64,000 bases of DNA, taken from positions 10,340,501 to 10,404,500 of the forward strand of contig NC_060107.1 of assembly GCF_021155765.1 (NCBI RefSeq), in the 5' to 3' direction. This document shows, in pieces, positions 50,601-63,852 of this stretch. Source of the DNA: Diprion similis. Lineage: Eukaryota; Arthropoda; Insecta; Hymenoptera; Diprionidae. Numbering within the stretch: the first letter of the stretch is position 1; each line of letters starts with the position of its first letter. Below the pieces are notes generated by a model. That model did no database searches and was not told the origin of the DNA. It saw nothing but the letters and a program-made list of their open reading frames with translations. The translations under genes and the position numbers were made by a program.

Positions 50601-52415
50601 TTTATTACGTTAAATTTGGGTAAGGATGGAGCTGTGACGGGCTGCTAGTACCGTATAATCTACAAATAAAAGAGTAAAGAACGGCGTCGAGACGCTGGGG
50701 CGTCGCGTCGGTCGGTCGGTCGGGCTGCCCGAACTCCGGTGAGTCTGTGTCACTGGGTCAATCCTTTGCCCACGTGAGGCCATCAGACGTGTACTCGTGT
50801 ATGGGTATATATACAGTATTTAACTACGTGCATACATAAAAATAAAATAATTTTTTAATTACGCTACGGTTGTTAGAAAATTCTAGTAGAATGAGTTACA
50901 TACATTAACGGTTTACGATATTTTTTAAATTACAGGAAAATTTGGTACGAGTAAATATTCAGTTTCATCACATTTGTCATTACTATACATGTAATCTGTT
51001 TGTTTAGTTTACTGTCTTTTGTTGTTATAGTTGAATAAGACCTTAACCTCAATTCATCATTGCGGCAATATTAAATTATAGCAATAGTTGCAAGGAAGTA
51101 TAGTACGAGTGACCGTTATTAGAAATAATAGTTATTTTGTAGTCAGAACTATATTTTTCAGTCAGCGTAAATAATGATGATAGTTACAATCTGCATAGTA
51201 ACGACAATTGGAAATTTCTTTCGATATATACTTTTGATCGATCATACAAAGTTATAGTCTGTTTTGTTACTGACTTTAAATATTTTAGATACAGGAAATA
51301 TCTATTTAATGTTGCAGGTTGAAATTTTGAAATTCGTGACGTAATTATTGTTAGGAAATATTTCTAGGAACTTGAGAATCGTGTGAAATTTAGGAACCGC
51401 GTAGTACAAAATTAATTGAAATTATATTTTACAAAATTCTATAGCAACAACTTTTCTTTCAACATTTCGTTACATCAACGTCAGTAACTTTGACCTCATC
51501 AATATTTTGGAAATCCTGAAATTTATAGTGATTATAGAGCCCTCGATCCAAGGATTTCGTTCATTTCGAAACTTGCATTTCAGTCACCACTGCCATCGTT
51601 TTCGAGATAAATTCTACGCTTTATAAAAGCAATAAGAAAATGTGGTCAACTCTTTAAAACCACAGTGTACTGTAACCATCAGCATATTTTCAGGCCGGAA
51701 GTGCACGTAGCATGAAAAGTTTCGCACAGTATCATTATCTAATAACTTCATCATTTTTCGTTCGAATTTTATCTAATTTGTAAATCAAGCATAATATTTT
51801 ATTTCATCCAGAATTGCCTTGACAGTAAATAAATTGTGAGGAGTAATTATTTTCCAAAACTGTACAAACTTAAAAAAACTGAATAAGTTTCTTCATTTCC
51901 GTGTGAATAAACGTTCTTCACTCAGAAGACACTGACTAACAAACCTGTTGTCAGAAAAATGAATAATTTTTGTCAAAAGTTTAGACGATGGTAAAAAGTT
52001 TTTTTTTGTTTAACGTTTTTTTTTTTTTTTCACCGAAATCAGTCAAGAGCTAGTTGATGAGATTGAACTTTATAACGTATAATGTTGATGCAACGATTCG
52101 TTTCTTAAGACAAATCTTGTTATTTCGCAAATCTTACAGATTATAATAATAATTGTTGTCGGTTCATTTGTAACCACCATTATTATATTATTAGAAAATT
52201 ATTGTTGAATCGATCACCGCGAATATGTGAAACTCATGATGCGTTTTGCAGGGACTCTGTGCCGAAGCAATGCTGCGGACTTGGTTCTCCGCCGGTACGT
52301 TGGTCCATTCTAGGAGTGGGAGTCGTGGGCCTTGTTTGTGCAGGCGCAGGGGCCTTACTTGGGGCCTTACGGGCCACCGGTCGCGACCACATTGCCGTCG
52401 CCCTACTCATGATTG
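45659..52415 (+). CDS. Unrecognised membrane protein with Arg-rich and Pro/Gly-rich N-terminus (3' end not in window)
   Basis: Two coding exons, 45659-46152 and 52252-52415, joined in frame (GGG AG|G GAC). ATG 45659 is the first ATG after an in-frame TAA at 45614 and has a good context (GCGATGG). The exon opens at an acceptor at 45426-45427. About 219 residues are visible. Residues 1-80 are polar with a His/Gln patch. Residues 82-101 are strongly basic (TRDARRRERRMRRQHRRALR). Residues 103-164 are Pro/Gly/Leu-rich. C172-C173 precede a hydrophobic segment 183-204 (SILGVGVVGLVC...), and a second starts near 211 (HIAVALLMIG) where the exon ends at GTGAGT. The pattern suggests a cytosolic basic tail and a two-helix hairpin. 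I do not recognise the family. The last exons are probably beyond 64000; no continuation with suitable phase and hydrophobicity was found in 52416-64000. Confidence 0.75.
50204..50364. repeat. Foldback element whose arms carry GCGCATGCGC
   Basis: The left arm reads TTTAATGCGCATGCGCTACA and then TTTGCCAGGGTGACCAA; the right arm repeats both blocks in inverted orientation (TTGGTCACCCTGGCAAA, then TGTAGCGCATGCGCATTAAA). Arms are about 50-55 bp and the centre about 55 bp. A partly deleted relative is at 63853-63906. Confidence 0.8.
50508..50527. repeat. Interstitial (TTAGG)4
   Basis: Four perfect tandem copies of the arthropod telomere unit, then a degenerate fifth. Confidence 0.9.
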
Positions 52416-54504
52416 GTGAGTATATCTCTTCTTCTAGGCTCCGACACGTCATTTTTCTTTTCTCGATTCCTTATTCTGGCTTCGTTACATAATCCCAGCT
52501 GATTTTTTTTTTTAATCTTCTTTTTGAAATGACGACGCCCCCGCGTATTTTTTTTTTTTTTTTTTTACTCAATTTTTACGTGTTTGTGTTTAGGTTTAAG
52601 AAATAGAATTTTGTAATAATAGTGTACAATAATTAAATTAACGAAATTTTTTCAAACCAACATTTTTCAAATCTAAAATTATTCTGAAGTATCGAAAACA
52701 ACGACTCTCACAGCGTGATTTATTTTATTACCATTTCAATCCATTTTTTAGGGTCATTCAGTCGACATTCTAAATTTTTTTCTTTTATTCGCCCTGCAGT
52801 TTCCCTATTTTAACTATTGTTCATAGCTAAATATAATAATATTATACACAACTGACAATGAGAAACATTCGCTGATAAAAACAACAAACCAATTCTTATA
52901 AACAATAGGCGGTAGCAGTGCATGAATTCGTCGCAGGGCCACAATTTACATTCATGTACCAACATACGTGTATGTACATCTATCTGCATCTATAACACTT
53001 GTGTGAAATGAAATTTAAACGCAGGAAATTAAAACTCCGTTTAGGTACGTCAGAGCAGGAAACGTGGGTTTTAAAAACGTTCATGGTAGACCGCTTGCGG
53101 CGGTGTCGAAGGTATCCTATCTACGCTCCACCAGCTGTTTTGTCTATTCGTCTAGTAATAGTGCTCAAAGAAAGCATGTGAATTCGCGAACAGTACCCTA
53201 CACCGCAATCGCAATGCGCATCCTGTTTGCAATTGCATTCTATTTAAATAAATATATACACAATGTGTATAAAAATTTATTAACGCCAGTTTGCGCTCTT
53301 TCACTAAAGTCACTAAATATCATTTTTTTACTACTTCCAACTTCTCGCGTCTTTGCCTTTACGGAGAGTGTTGAAGATAGATAGTTGTCATCGACTTTAC
53401 CGACGGAACCGCTAGGGACTTTTGATAGGCAATAGTTAGATGGGACGGGTGCTAGTAACTTTTTATTTTCTAACATTGGACGTACTGCTTTAACTCATCT
53501 AGTCACGACGACGACTCTCGTAAGCGTTGCCTGTAACTTATGTGCAAAATAAATTCAAAGTATCTTTTGTAATTCCGTTATTAGCTCTCCGTGCTCCCGA
53601 CAATCTTTTATCTTTTTTGCGTTAATCAGTTCATGACTTAGCTCTGCCTCTATCCTAGGGATTTTTTAGCGCTGCCACTTAATTTATAGTAACTATACGA
53701 AGACAGGAACGGATTTTTATGATTTTAGTCTCACTCGATGCGATTCTTCCCAATTTTCAACTTATTGGATTTCTATTATAAAAATCGATTTCTACTTCCG
53801 CTCGCTTTCACTTAGAATCGATTAGATTTTGACTGATCAATTTCGTTCGAGCCATTATCACAATTATATTTATTCTTACAACTAAAATTTTTTTTTTATA
53901 TCAAGAATAAAAAGTTTCATCCATTTTACTATTATTCGAGATTGTAGATTTCTTTTTCGAGAAGTTGAGCAATTTTTAAAAACACGGCGACATAGGATAA
54001 TAACATATTATCTACGCGTTATACAACTTTAGGTGCATTATTGGATATTTTTCGAGATGTTGGAATCATGTATGTCTAATTGTCTACAGTGAAATGTATT
54101 ATAGATTCATTTGGGCCTCGGGGTCTCTGTATAATATTCCTATGGTCAAATGTGTAACTAACCCGACCTTCGAAAAAATTTCAAAACATCTCTGTACATA
54201 ATGCAGTTATGACGAAATCGTAACTTCAGTCGTCAGGAAAAGTGTTGAAAGGATAAAAATTAATTATGTAAAACGATAAGGTCGTTAAATCCAGCTAATC
54301 AAGTGGGATTTTATATAAACAGGGTATGCAGTTGTTATATATACCTTTTGTATTATTATATCTAATTGTAATTGAGTAATTATTGAGACATAATGTTAAT
54401 CATTACTGTCAGAAACAAATTGATTGAAAAAAATCGTAAAGATTTAAGGAATAATTCATTTTCAAGAAAGTTACTACATGTTTTACGTAAGTTATAAGTT
54501 CGTG

Positions 54505-54795
54505 GGGCTAAAAATTCAAGATGGTGGATTCAATATGGTGGACGAAAATTTCAAATTCGATCCAATCCGGAAAAAAAAAATTGTGTCCAGGGGTTTTTGA
54601 GGTCGCTGATTACGAATCTGAATTTAAATTTTGAAAATTCAGCATGTCGAATCCAATCAGCGATACCCCAAAAACCCGTGCATGAAGTTTTTTTGACCAG
54701 ATATGATTGAATTTGAAATTTTTATCAGCCAATTGGATTCACCATCTTGAATTTTTTTAAATCTAATTTCAGATTCGTTATTAACGATCTCAAAA
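54505..54795. repeat. Dispersed repeat in inverted arrangement (AAGATGGTGGATTCAA module)
   Basis: A module beginning AATTCAAGATGGTGGATTCA and running through GTTTTTGAGGTCGCTGATTA occurs on the plus strand (about 54511-54645) and again inverted (about 54646-54795). A third diverged copy lies at 59066-59193. Such modules are a widespread repeat type in insect genomes. Confidence 0.75.
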
Positions 54796-55186
54796 CCACA
54801 GAATACTATGTGTGACTGAAGGGAACAGGTATGCATACATCATGCAATGGTGCTAATTTGTTTACATTATACGAGTAAACCGGTTGAAAGTGGACGGCGA
54901 TACATTTGAGATAAACACGCGTGTTCGCAATGTGAACTTGTAATATACGCTCAAAGTGTATATATTTATAATGTACCCATATATACTCGTTCCTCTTCTG
55001 CACGTAGTTGCATCTCGTTTCATCCTACGGTTACCTGCAAAGTCCAGTTACCTCATATATAGGAGGTGAATGAGGTAACCATAAAGAGTAACGTCAATAT
55101 ACCTACGTTAACTGTAAAACGCGGCCTGCACGTACATACATATAATACATATAAATACACATTTACATGTGTGTGGGGACGTGCAA

Positions 55187-55188
<2 letters not shown>

Positions 55189-55269
<81 letters not shown>
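55189..55269. repeat. (TA)n microsatellite, about 81 bp
   Basis: Perfect alternating A/T directly abutting the MITE at 55271. Confidence 0.97.
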
Positions 55270-55270
<1 letters not shown>

Positions 55271-55272
<2 letters not shown>

Positions 55273-55565
55273 CCGTCTGTCCATGATAAAAGTGCGCGTT
55301 TTACGCGCGTGCGTTAAATCCTTCGAATTTTATTGGCCAACAGTTACCGCCTGATTGAGCAGCGGACGCAACACCAATCGCGATAGGCAGAAAATGTCCC
55401 TAGGAGCCCACAGCTAACTGTCGGTTTCTAGGGATATTTTCTGACAGTCACGATTGATGTTGCGTCGGTTGTTCAATCAGGCGGTGACTGTTGATGACTG
55501 CCAATGAAATCGAAGGACTTAACGCACGCGCATAAGGTGCGCACTTTTTTCATGGACACTCGGTA
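55271..55565. mobile_element. Long-TIR MITE with TA target duplication (Tc1/mariner-like)
   Basis: Nearly the whole element is an imperfect palindrome. The left end reads TA CCGTCTGTCCATGATAAAAG and the right end, reverse complemented, reads TA CCGAGTGTCCATGAAAAAAG. Internal blocks GCCTGATTGA and TCTAGGGA-type words also pair across the centre. TA flanks both ends. It has no coding capacity, so it is non-autonomous. Confidence 0.8.
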
Positions 55566-56158
55566 TATGTGTAACAATGTGCGCCAATATTTTTTTTTTT
55601 TTTTTTTTTTTAGCAAAATGACTCGGTTTTTATAATAATGTTTCAAATATATTCTAGCTCTGATTTCTATTGTCAGGAATCATTGAATAACTGTACAAAA
55701 ATTTCTTTTATATAAATATATATAAATAAAAGAAGTTGGATTGATGATTCACTGATTTTTTATGTTGAATATAACAAATTATTCACAACAGCGTTATATC
55801 TTTTTTCCGCTTTGAGTTCTTACAGTTAGGAATAATACTACAAAACACTGTTTATTTCCAAGCATCGTACCCGGAAAAAAGTGAAGAAAAAATTATTCAC
55901 CCATACAGATAAAGAAAACCATTTAGTTTCATTTTTATTATCAAGTTGCATCTTGACCACGCCATAAGCTGCTGTTTCCGTTCGAATTATAATATGTATA
56001 AATAATTTCTAGCGAAACTTGCACATTTTATTTTACTCTTCGTTAACTTCGTAGTCTTCTTCTAAAAATCCTTGACGAACCTTTATTCCCTTGGCAAGCT
56101 TCGTGATATAATATTTCCAGTTGAGTTTATTTTTCACTCTTTTTAATCATGCCTGACC

Positions 56159-56181
56159 GGGGGGGGGGGGGGGGGGGGGGG
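56159..56181. repeat. (G)23 homopolymer
   Basis: Uninterrupted G run in AT-rich DNA. The true length may differ because of sequencing limits. Confidence 0.9.
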
Positions 56182-56569
56182 ATTATAATATAAATAAAAA
56201 TAGTAGGTATGTATATGCATTATAATAGCGTATAAATCAAGGTTGAAGGTAGAAAAACATATGAAGAACGTGATCAACTAACGTTACGAAATTACCGTAA
56301 AATACTTTTTTTTTTTTTTTTTTTTTAACCACCATTTTATCTTTCAAGGACGTCTGCAGTTTTATGTACGGTTATCTGCCCGCAGTGTAATATATATATT
56401 ATGGTGTAATTAAACAAAGTTTAGACGCCTCTTAATTGAACTTGGGGTTCTCCACATTGTGGATTTAATTACGTTCTCATTCATTCAACTATCGCTGGGA
56501 TACTGCCGCTGGCCGGCTTTGTCATTGACGAGCGGGTTACACGCTGAGAATTCTGTCGTCGTCGTTGTA

Positions 56570-56570
56570 A

Positions 56571-56604
<34 letters not shown>

Positions 56605-56623
56605 GTTATTATTGTTTTATTAT
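56570..56623. repeat. (ATT)n microsatellite
   Basis: About 50 bases of TTA/ATT units with two interruptions (TTG). Confidence 0.9.
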
Positions 56624-59065
56624 TCATGTTTCTCGTTGTAACTTTAGTAAAGATCAAGTGATATAAGCACACCTCTACGTATCACGTTCAGCAACAGTTT
56701 TTGCACAATTTTTAGGTCAAATTATTTTACTTCCCATGAGGTAAAATGACTTTATTGTTATTTTTATTGTTATTTATTTATTTTTTTCTTTGAACGTTAT
56801 AAATACGAATATATGTGCATTCATACTGAACACATTTTATAAACCCATTGCAAGACTTTGCGCGTTTCAACCTTGCTTGAAAATTTATTATTATTGTTAT
56901 TAGCACGTAATTAACACGCGTGGGATTATTCATTTTTTTTTTCTTTTTCTTACTTTATGAAATCTGAATACTGTCTCGTGATATGTAGATGCAGCTATTC
57001 ATCTGTATAATTTTGTACTATACACTCTATAATTCAGTGGAGGACTTGCACGAGGGGGAAAAAAAAAAAAAAAAAAGAAACACAAAAAAAAACCGAAAAC
57101 TCAACACCGTCAGTATGTTGTTCGGCTATTCGAAAGCTTTTCAACTAACCTTTGAATTAACATTCTTCGGCAAAATGTCATCACCAGATTTCGACTCGAA
57201 TGTGTTACTTCATCGGTACAAAAAATTAATAATACACGGAAACAATACAGTCGTAATGTTTCAAAACTATCTATTTTAAAATTGGAAAAATATTGGAAGG
57301 ACTGATTTTACTTTGCTGTTAAAAATTTGACAAACCGTTTGAATAAAATCTTGAATATCGTTAATATATTTCGCAATATATTTATAAATACGTATATTTC
57401 ACCGAGAGAAATGCAGTCGTGTAATAATTAATTAAATATGCATGTATTGTAACGTTTTAAAATAATTATTTATAATTTTGGTTTTTTTTTTAGTTGAAAT
57501 TCGTGAAATTAGAATCTAATTCTGTATCAAGAAGAGACCGTTTCAATTTAATTCAACTTGATGATTTTAGTCATAACATGTGAATCATTTTTTATAATTC
57601 TAAGTAATTCTCTGCATTAATTTTTTTTGATTCAACAGTTTTTTTTTCTTCTCATCAGACTTTAGTCTTTACTCTAATTCTGATTTTATTTTCGCCTCCG
57701 AAGTATGAAGAGAGAAAGGATTTGATAAAAATTTTCTGCGAAAAAATTTCTCAGTTTTTATTCATGATATTGTATAATTACTGAGATTTATCGATGCGTG
57801 GAAAAACTCTCGTCAAACGAGTTTGCGATCAATAGTATTTTGGCAATTTCTAAAATCTTTCGATAAATTTCATAATTTTTAAACTTCCTTATTTTATCCG
57901 GCACTTACGTAATCAGAGAACTTTCATCAACATATCCACAAAATTAAAGAAAAGAAAAAAGAAGTATAATATTCTCTTTGAAATTTCTTGCACATCACAC
58001 GACGGCAAAACGTTCGCCCGCCGAATTTTACTTCACCCAAAGTAGGCCAGCATCAATTACTCGCAATAAAAATGAACACTGCAGAGTGAACTGTTAATTC
58101 CACATAGTTGGCATCATTATTACTGCACTCGTACCTACGTATTGTATATATGATAAAGTGGTATGGTTTAATGCCTACTATTCGTCCTTATAAATTCCAT
58201 TCAGCCCTGATGTTTCTCGTCGCAACTGCGTTACACTTTGTTATTCGTGATATAAATTACTGCACGTCAGTTCTTATTGTGCGAATTATTATTTCTATTA
58301 TACTGCCGGCAATCGTGGACCGCCGATAATGTTGTTTATGATATGCCTAACCTTCAGCATCGTATCTATAAAAAATCTTATGTAGGTACCGTGGGATCAG
58401 GTACAGATTCCGTTGTCGTCGCAACTGCGAAATACGTGAAATCCTGAGAAACCTGGAAATATCGGGGAATTTAAAAGAAGTTATGGAAAACCGGAAATTT
58501 TTTAGGAATTTTTATTTCTGTCATAGAAAATAATGAAAAAATATCAGTTTTTTTTATCCTGAGAATTAAAAATGACTTTCTGAGGTGACAAATTTACTTT
58601 TTTTTACGTCGAGAGAAGAAATATTGCCTTAAACTCATGTTTTTGTATATTGTATTATTTTTTTTTTTTTTTTTTTTTATCAATTTCAATTGAATTTTAA
58701 CCGAATATAGAGTCAACAAGCTAAACGATTTAGGATTTAGTAACTTACTAGAACTGGGAAAATATCTTACGTCCTGGAAAATCTACTACGCAATATAGTA
58801 ATTAAGACAAAGAACAAAAAAAAAAATTGAACAATTCAACTGGGAATTGAAGTTAGCTAATGTTTTTCACACACTACTTATTTCGGAAAAAATATTGGTC
58901 CCGCATTACGAGCAGCGTAGAATATATAACAAATAGGTATGTGGGTCAAACCCGTCAGAAAAAGCGTGACAAGATCTTACTCGCATTGGAAAGTAAACTT
59001 CGTTTAAGAAAATTTGTATAAGAAACTCGTGTATAAATATAGGTATACAGAAACGATAACGTTTA

Positions 59066-59193
59066 TGGCGGATGCAATATGGTGGACGAAATTTGCAAAT
59101 TTAAACAAATCCGGTCGAAAATACATCTGTGCAGGTGTTTTCGTGGTCACTAATTACAAATTTGAAATCAGATTTTAAAAATTCGAGATGATT
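59066..59193. repeat. Third, diverged copy of the AAGATGGTGGATTCAA module
   Basis: ATGGCGGATGCAATATGGTG and the following CACTAATTACAAATTTGAAA line up with the plus-strand module at 54511-54645. Confidence 0.65.
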
Positions 59194-59591
59194 ATTCCAA
59201 AGCAAGTTTGAATAGTTTTTTAAATTTTCAAAAAAAGTTACGGGGTAAGCTGTTCCAAGTATTTTAAATGACGAAAACTGCTCAAAGATGATGAATAATT
59301 TTTTTTTTTACATCTTCGTTTTCTTGTTTGTTTTTTTTTTTAATATGAAAAAATCGGGGTTTTAATGTATATTTTCAAGCAATAATTCTTTACTGCATCG
59401 CATTTTAATCTGGAAACCACGAAACAGTCGACCTAGACTATGAAAATCCTAAAAACTATGAACAATTTTCGTCAGGCTCCAAAAATTCAGAAAAACTTGA
59501 TCCGAACATAGAAAACCACGAACAAGTCGAAATTTGTTTAAAAATGTGCACATCTTGCTGACCCGCTATTCAAACATCAGAAACACAGGCC

Positions 59592-59610
59592 GGGGGGGGG
59601 GGGGGGGGGG
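59592..59610. repeat. (G)19 homopolymer
   Basis: Uninterrupted G run following AGGCC. Confidence 0.9.
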
Positions 59611-62600
59611 TACTTAAGGAAACACTTAGTTTTTGAGGACTCAAATAAGTTGAATCTTTCTTTTTAATCGTATCCAAAGACAATAAAAATGATTTTCAGA
59701 TGTTAGGGAAAAAAAATGTTTGAAAATTTTTGAAAATTCAAAACAATACTCAATAATGTTTATATAACCCATTTTTAAATATTTAAAAAAAAAATTATGG
59801 AAAACGAAATTTTTTTATAAAATTTCAAGCCCCCCCATACATATCAAATAAAAGCGACAAGAATTATCTTTCCAATTATCTTATTGCGAAATATCCTAAT
59901 ACATCCAAGAAAATGAGAAAAACATACTTAGAAGATGGGAAATAATTACTTATCAGGTCCAATTTCAGTTTTTCGATCACTACGAGGCCGCATGTGATGA
60001 GATATTCTAGTTAACAACTCTCATTTGATTCAAACATTGAACTCCAACTTTAATCCGCATGCGCCGCTCATTCCGGTATCTAGTAGCGGAGAAATGAACG
60101 ACAACTTTGTTGGAAATGGATTATTCTTTCAAATTTCACGATTTCTTTCAATCATTTTCTTTCTAACAATAACAATAACAATTTACATTACACCGCAATA
60201 ATTACTTCCGAGTAGTGACGACCGTTTCGTATACTGTCAGACTAGCAAAAAACCGCAAAGATATATATCGAAAGATTCTTTAAATATATAAAATATAGAT
60301 ATAATAAAATAGGTGGTAAAAATACTTACCGATATGATTTAAAAATCATTTTACAGAAAAGAGGCTGGATGTAGAGCATATTATTCTTTGCATTGAATGC
60401 GCGTGTTTAAATTTCGATAAATTGGATCGGAGTCAGGCCTCCGATGCCGTGATAATTAACGTGGGATTACAGAGCTAGTCACAAGGTTCGTTATTATACA
60501 CACGTACTTGCAGCTAAGTGAGCGCGAAGTCTGCATAATTTAGATATGGTGTAAATGTATATGTAAGATGCGCATAAATGGAGACACACACACACACACA
60601 TACGCATGGTCAGGGAAAGTTTGGTGTAAAACACATGTACATATATATATATATATATATTATATGTATGCAATGTATAATTTTATGGGGGAAAATGTAT
60701 TGTTCAATGCTTAGAGGAAATGCTAATTACACAGCAGTAGCGTTAGAGAATCATAGTGAGAGAAAAAACGAGCCACTTTCATTTTCAGAAAATTGCAATG
60801 CTTTTGTTTCCGCAATATAGGTATATTCATTGCAACGATTTCAAAGTTACTCACTTAGAATATATGTTATAAGATCTGAGTGTAATTGAAGAAAATTATT
60901 TCATGTTCAGTATGATTTTGTTTCATCTGTAACTAGTCTGACTCTAGAAATACGAAGCGAAACATGCTATTCTGGTGTATCGGATTTTCTCTCGAGTTGA
61001 TATGTAACACGATTGTCATATAAGAATTGGAAAGACATGTTTTAGACATTCAGGCTAAACGCGCGTCAGGTTGTTGAAAAAAATTTTAAAAAGCGAAAAT
61101 AGAAACTAATAAAAATTATAACTGCCTTGGAGGATCTATAGGAAGTGGGTCGAGCGAAGCTAGAATGCCCGGCATAATACCTATAATACTCATTTCTCTG
61201 CAAAAGTTATTATCTACGGACGATTTCTACTTCGGGTTTTTTTTTTTTTTCGTTTCAATCTCTTTTTTTCTTGGTAGTAAAGTAGAAGCGTACAGTTGAG
61301 TAATATATAATAGACACTGCGTGCTCTAATTACCGTTTCTAATCACATTTTACGATTTTTCGTATATACATGTATAACCGAACCGTCATTCTTGTATAAG
61401 ACGAACTTTTCCCGACGGTATATAAGATTACAGGGCGTTTAATTTTTACCTCACTCGTATAGTTTGATATCAGCTTTCAGATCGAGGGTTTGAATTAGCA
61501 TTCAAAATTAGATAGAATCATCTTCTTCAAGAAAAATCAGTAGGTAGGTATCAGTGCCAGGATGATGTTTTATTATGCAATTAAAAACAATCAGGGTGTA
61601 GAGCGAGGAATGATTTTAGAAAAGTATAATCAGATATAAGAATCATTATTTCTCATGTATATTGATCATCCAACGGAGTGTAATATCTATGCCAAATCTT
61701 CTCCCGTGCCATTTCTCCTCGCTTTCATAATGTCGAAAAAAATAAATAATACCTGTGTTTAATGAAGTGCAAATTGTATTGATATGATTGATATGAACAG
61801 ACGCGATATGACAAGGGTCTATACTTGCTCGTATATACTTAGGGTTAATCATCGGTTGTTAATGATCCTTAGAGACTAGTGACCGTATGCATGGATCGGG
61901 TTTCAATTGGTAGACTGACACATCCGCCTAGCTACGAACTAGGAGGCACTGAAACTTCTCCGTCTAATCAAGAGCTTGGTATAGGTGAGAAGAGACGAAG
62001 GAACACTACCTGCGAGTATATTCATAAATTATAATATAACGTGTCGCTTTATGCAAAATGTGAATGTGAATTCAAAGAGAGAGTGGCTGAGATTTATATA
62101 GTGGACTATGACATGCAGAGCCTGCAGCAAGATGATAAAACTTGCACCGAGGCGATGGTACAGAGACTGTAAGGTATATCGTACGATTCTAGTTCGCCGC
62201 AGGTACAGAGAGCAGCGAACTAGCAGAATAACCGAGCAAACTCGTTGCTCTATGCTGCACTCATGCCAATGACGGAGAATAGAGCTTAGTTATCTTACTT
62301 TCTAACCGTTGTGCAGCAGTAGCTTGGCAGTGACTGTCTGTCTCTGCTTGCTTGCTCCGTCAGTGATCATGGCTAAATTCATGTATATATACAAGTTGTA
62401 AACCTGAGAGCAGCTGGAATTGCCTGGGAACAATGGGGCACATAGGCCTATAGAAATGCAGAATCCTACACCCGCACAATAACGCCTAGCTCTGCCACCC
62501 GTTAAAGAGTATCACAAAATACTGGTTTCTGCCTCGCACACTAGCGATGGGTTCGATCGAATGTCGCGCAACTTAGTTGCGCGATCACTCGCGGGTACAC

Positions 62601-62822
62601 TTGGCCACAGTGATTCTGTGAGAGGTCATTTTTTTCGGCGAATTGGTTACCTTGACAGTCGAAAATCAGACCGTAGCGCCACCGTCGACTGGCTGTGTGA
62701 AATAGGTTTAATCTCTGTAAATAAAGATGATGTCATTATCAAATCTAACCTGAAAAGACGAACTGAATCACCGCAGTTAAGTGTACGTTGGGTGGTTGAG
62801 GTTGGTATTGTTAAGGGGATGC

Positions 62823-63132
62823 TATAGTCAGTTTTTACCGACCGAGTAAAATTTCACTGATTTTGACTGTTTTCAATGCCTATGCAGCGCTGAAGTGTAG
62901 AATCCCGTGATCAGCGTAATTCTGTGTGAACACTTTTTGGTTTTATGAGAAAATGAGCACAGGAAATGTATTCCTGCTGTAAGTGGTAAAGAAGAACTTT
63001 TTTTTGGATGTTTTTACTTAGCATTGCATGTAGAATTGCGCTGATTGTGATGTTTTCAAATCCGTGATGCGTTAGCTTTGATGATTGTCAAAATAAGTGA
63101 CATTTAACGCGGTCGGTAAGCACTGACTATAT
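62823..63132. repeat. MITE-like foldback element, copy 2
   Basis: About 310 bp with terminal inverted repeats TATAGTCAGTTTTTACCGAC and, from the right end, TATAGTCAGTGCTTACCGAC. It pairs with the element at 25664-25944 by its TIRs and by inverted internal blocks. TA-rich flanks suggest a TA target site. Confidence 0.8.
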
Positions 63133-63852
63133 ACAGCATTTTCTTGACGTAACGAGACATCAAAGAAAATCACTATTTTTCAACTCTAAAGTGACTTACA
63201 ATGAATTAGGTATAGAAGGTCTTGGTATATTTTACCTTTTAAAGGTTGTTGAAACAGCTACATTTTCTAAAAATTCCGCAACGCAATGTCTCACACATGA
63301 CGGACGTTTTTTTTTTATGAACATTTGTGATTTGAAATAATATTACATTGAAAAGCCCAAGTTAACGAATAAACAATTCGCCGTTATTTGACTTTATGTT
63401 CTGAAAACATTGATGTTATGTTATGTTCAATTGTTCAAAGTATGAAATTGAACATAGTTGCATGTTATCAGGATATAAAAATGCCTACAGTCAGCTTCAC
63501 GACTTCGTTGAATCAATTATTCTTGGTGCCAGATGACCAGGGAACTCGCCGGTTAAATACTGTGAACGTATATAGCTGTCGATATGTACGCATTGACGCG
63601 TTCACACTGTGCATATTATCGTCTGCAGCAGGCACCGATAAGTACCATGACATAGGTTATAATAGCATCAAAACATTTTCCTCGTGAATGCCTGTTAGTC
63701 CAGGACGCGTTGATAATGGCGGCCCTTTGCTATGCTAATACAGATGCAATCGTTTCAATGGCACCTTTTATCAAATATTTTGACGCCTGATAGACTTTGT
63801 GTCGTTATTATACGACACACACTGAAATTCTAAGGCTTCACTTTTCGTTGTC

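Larger units (their letters stand above)
46153..52251 (+). other. 6.1-kb repeat-bearing intron of the membrane-protein gene
   Basis: GTGAGT at 46153 and TTTTGCAG ending at 52251 frame it. It contains a 30-nt A run near 47666-47692, T runs near 49586-49637, a foldback element at 50204-50364, four TTAGG units at 50508-50527, and fragments of the loop module of the 44344-44780 repeat. No nested gene is supported. Confidence 0.6.

Noticed and set aside
56685-56752. Possible third coding exon of the membrane-protein gene after CAACAG
   Set aside because: The phase fits and gives a short hydrophobic tail, but the frame stops after about 17 codons, the acceptor is ordinary and composition is like the surrounding AT-rich DNA.
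62561-62827. 88-codon plus-strand frame
   Set aside because: It runs into the end of a MITE, begins in unstructured DNA and shows no family motif.
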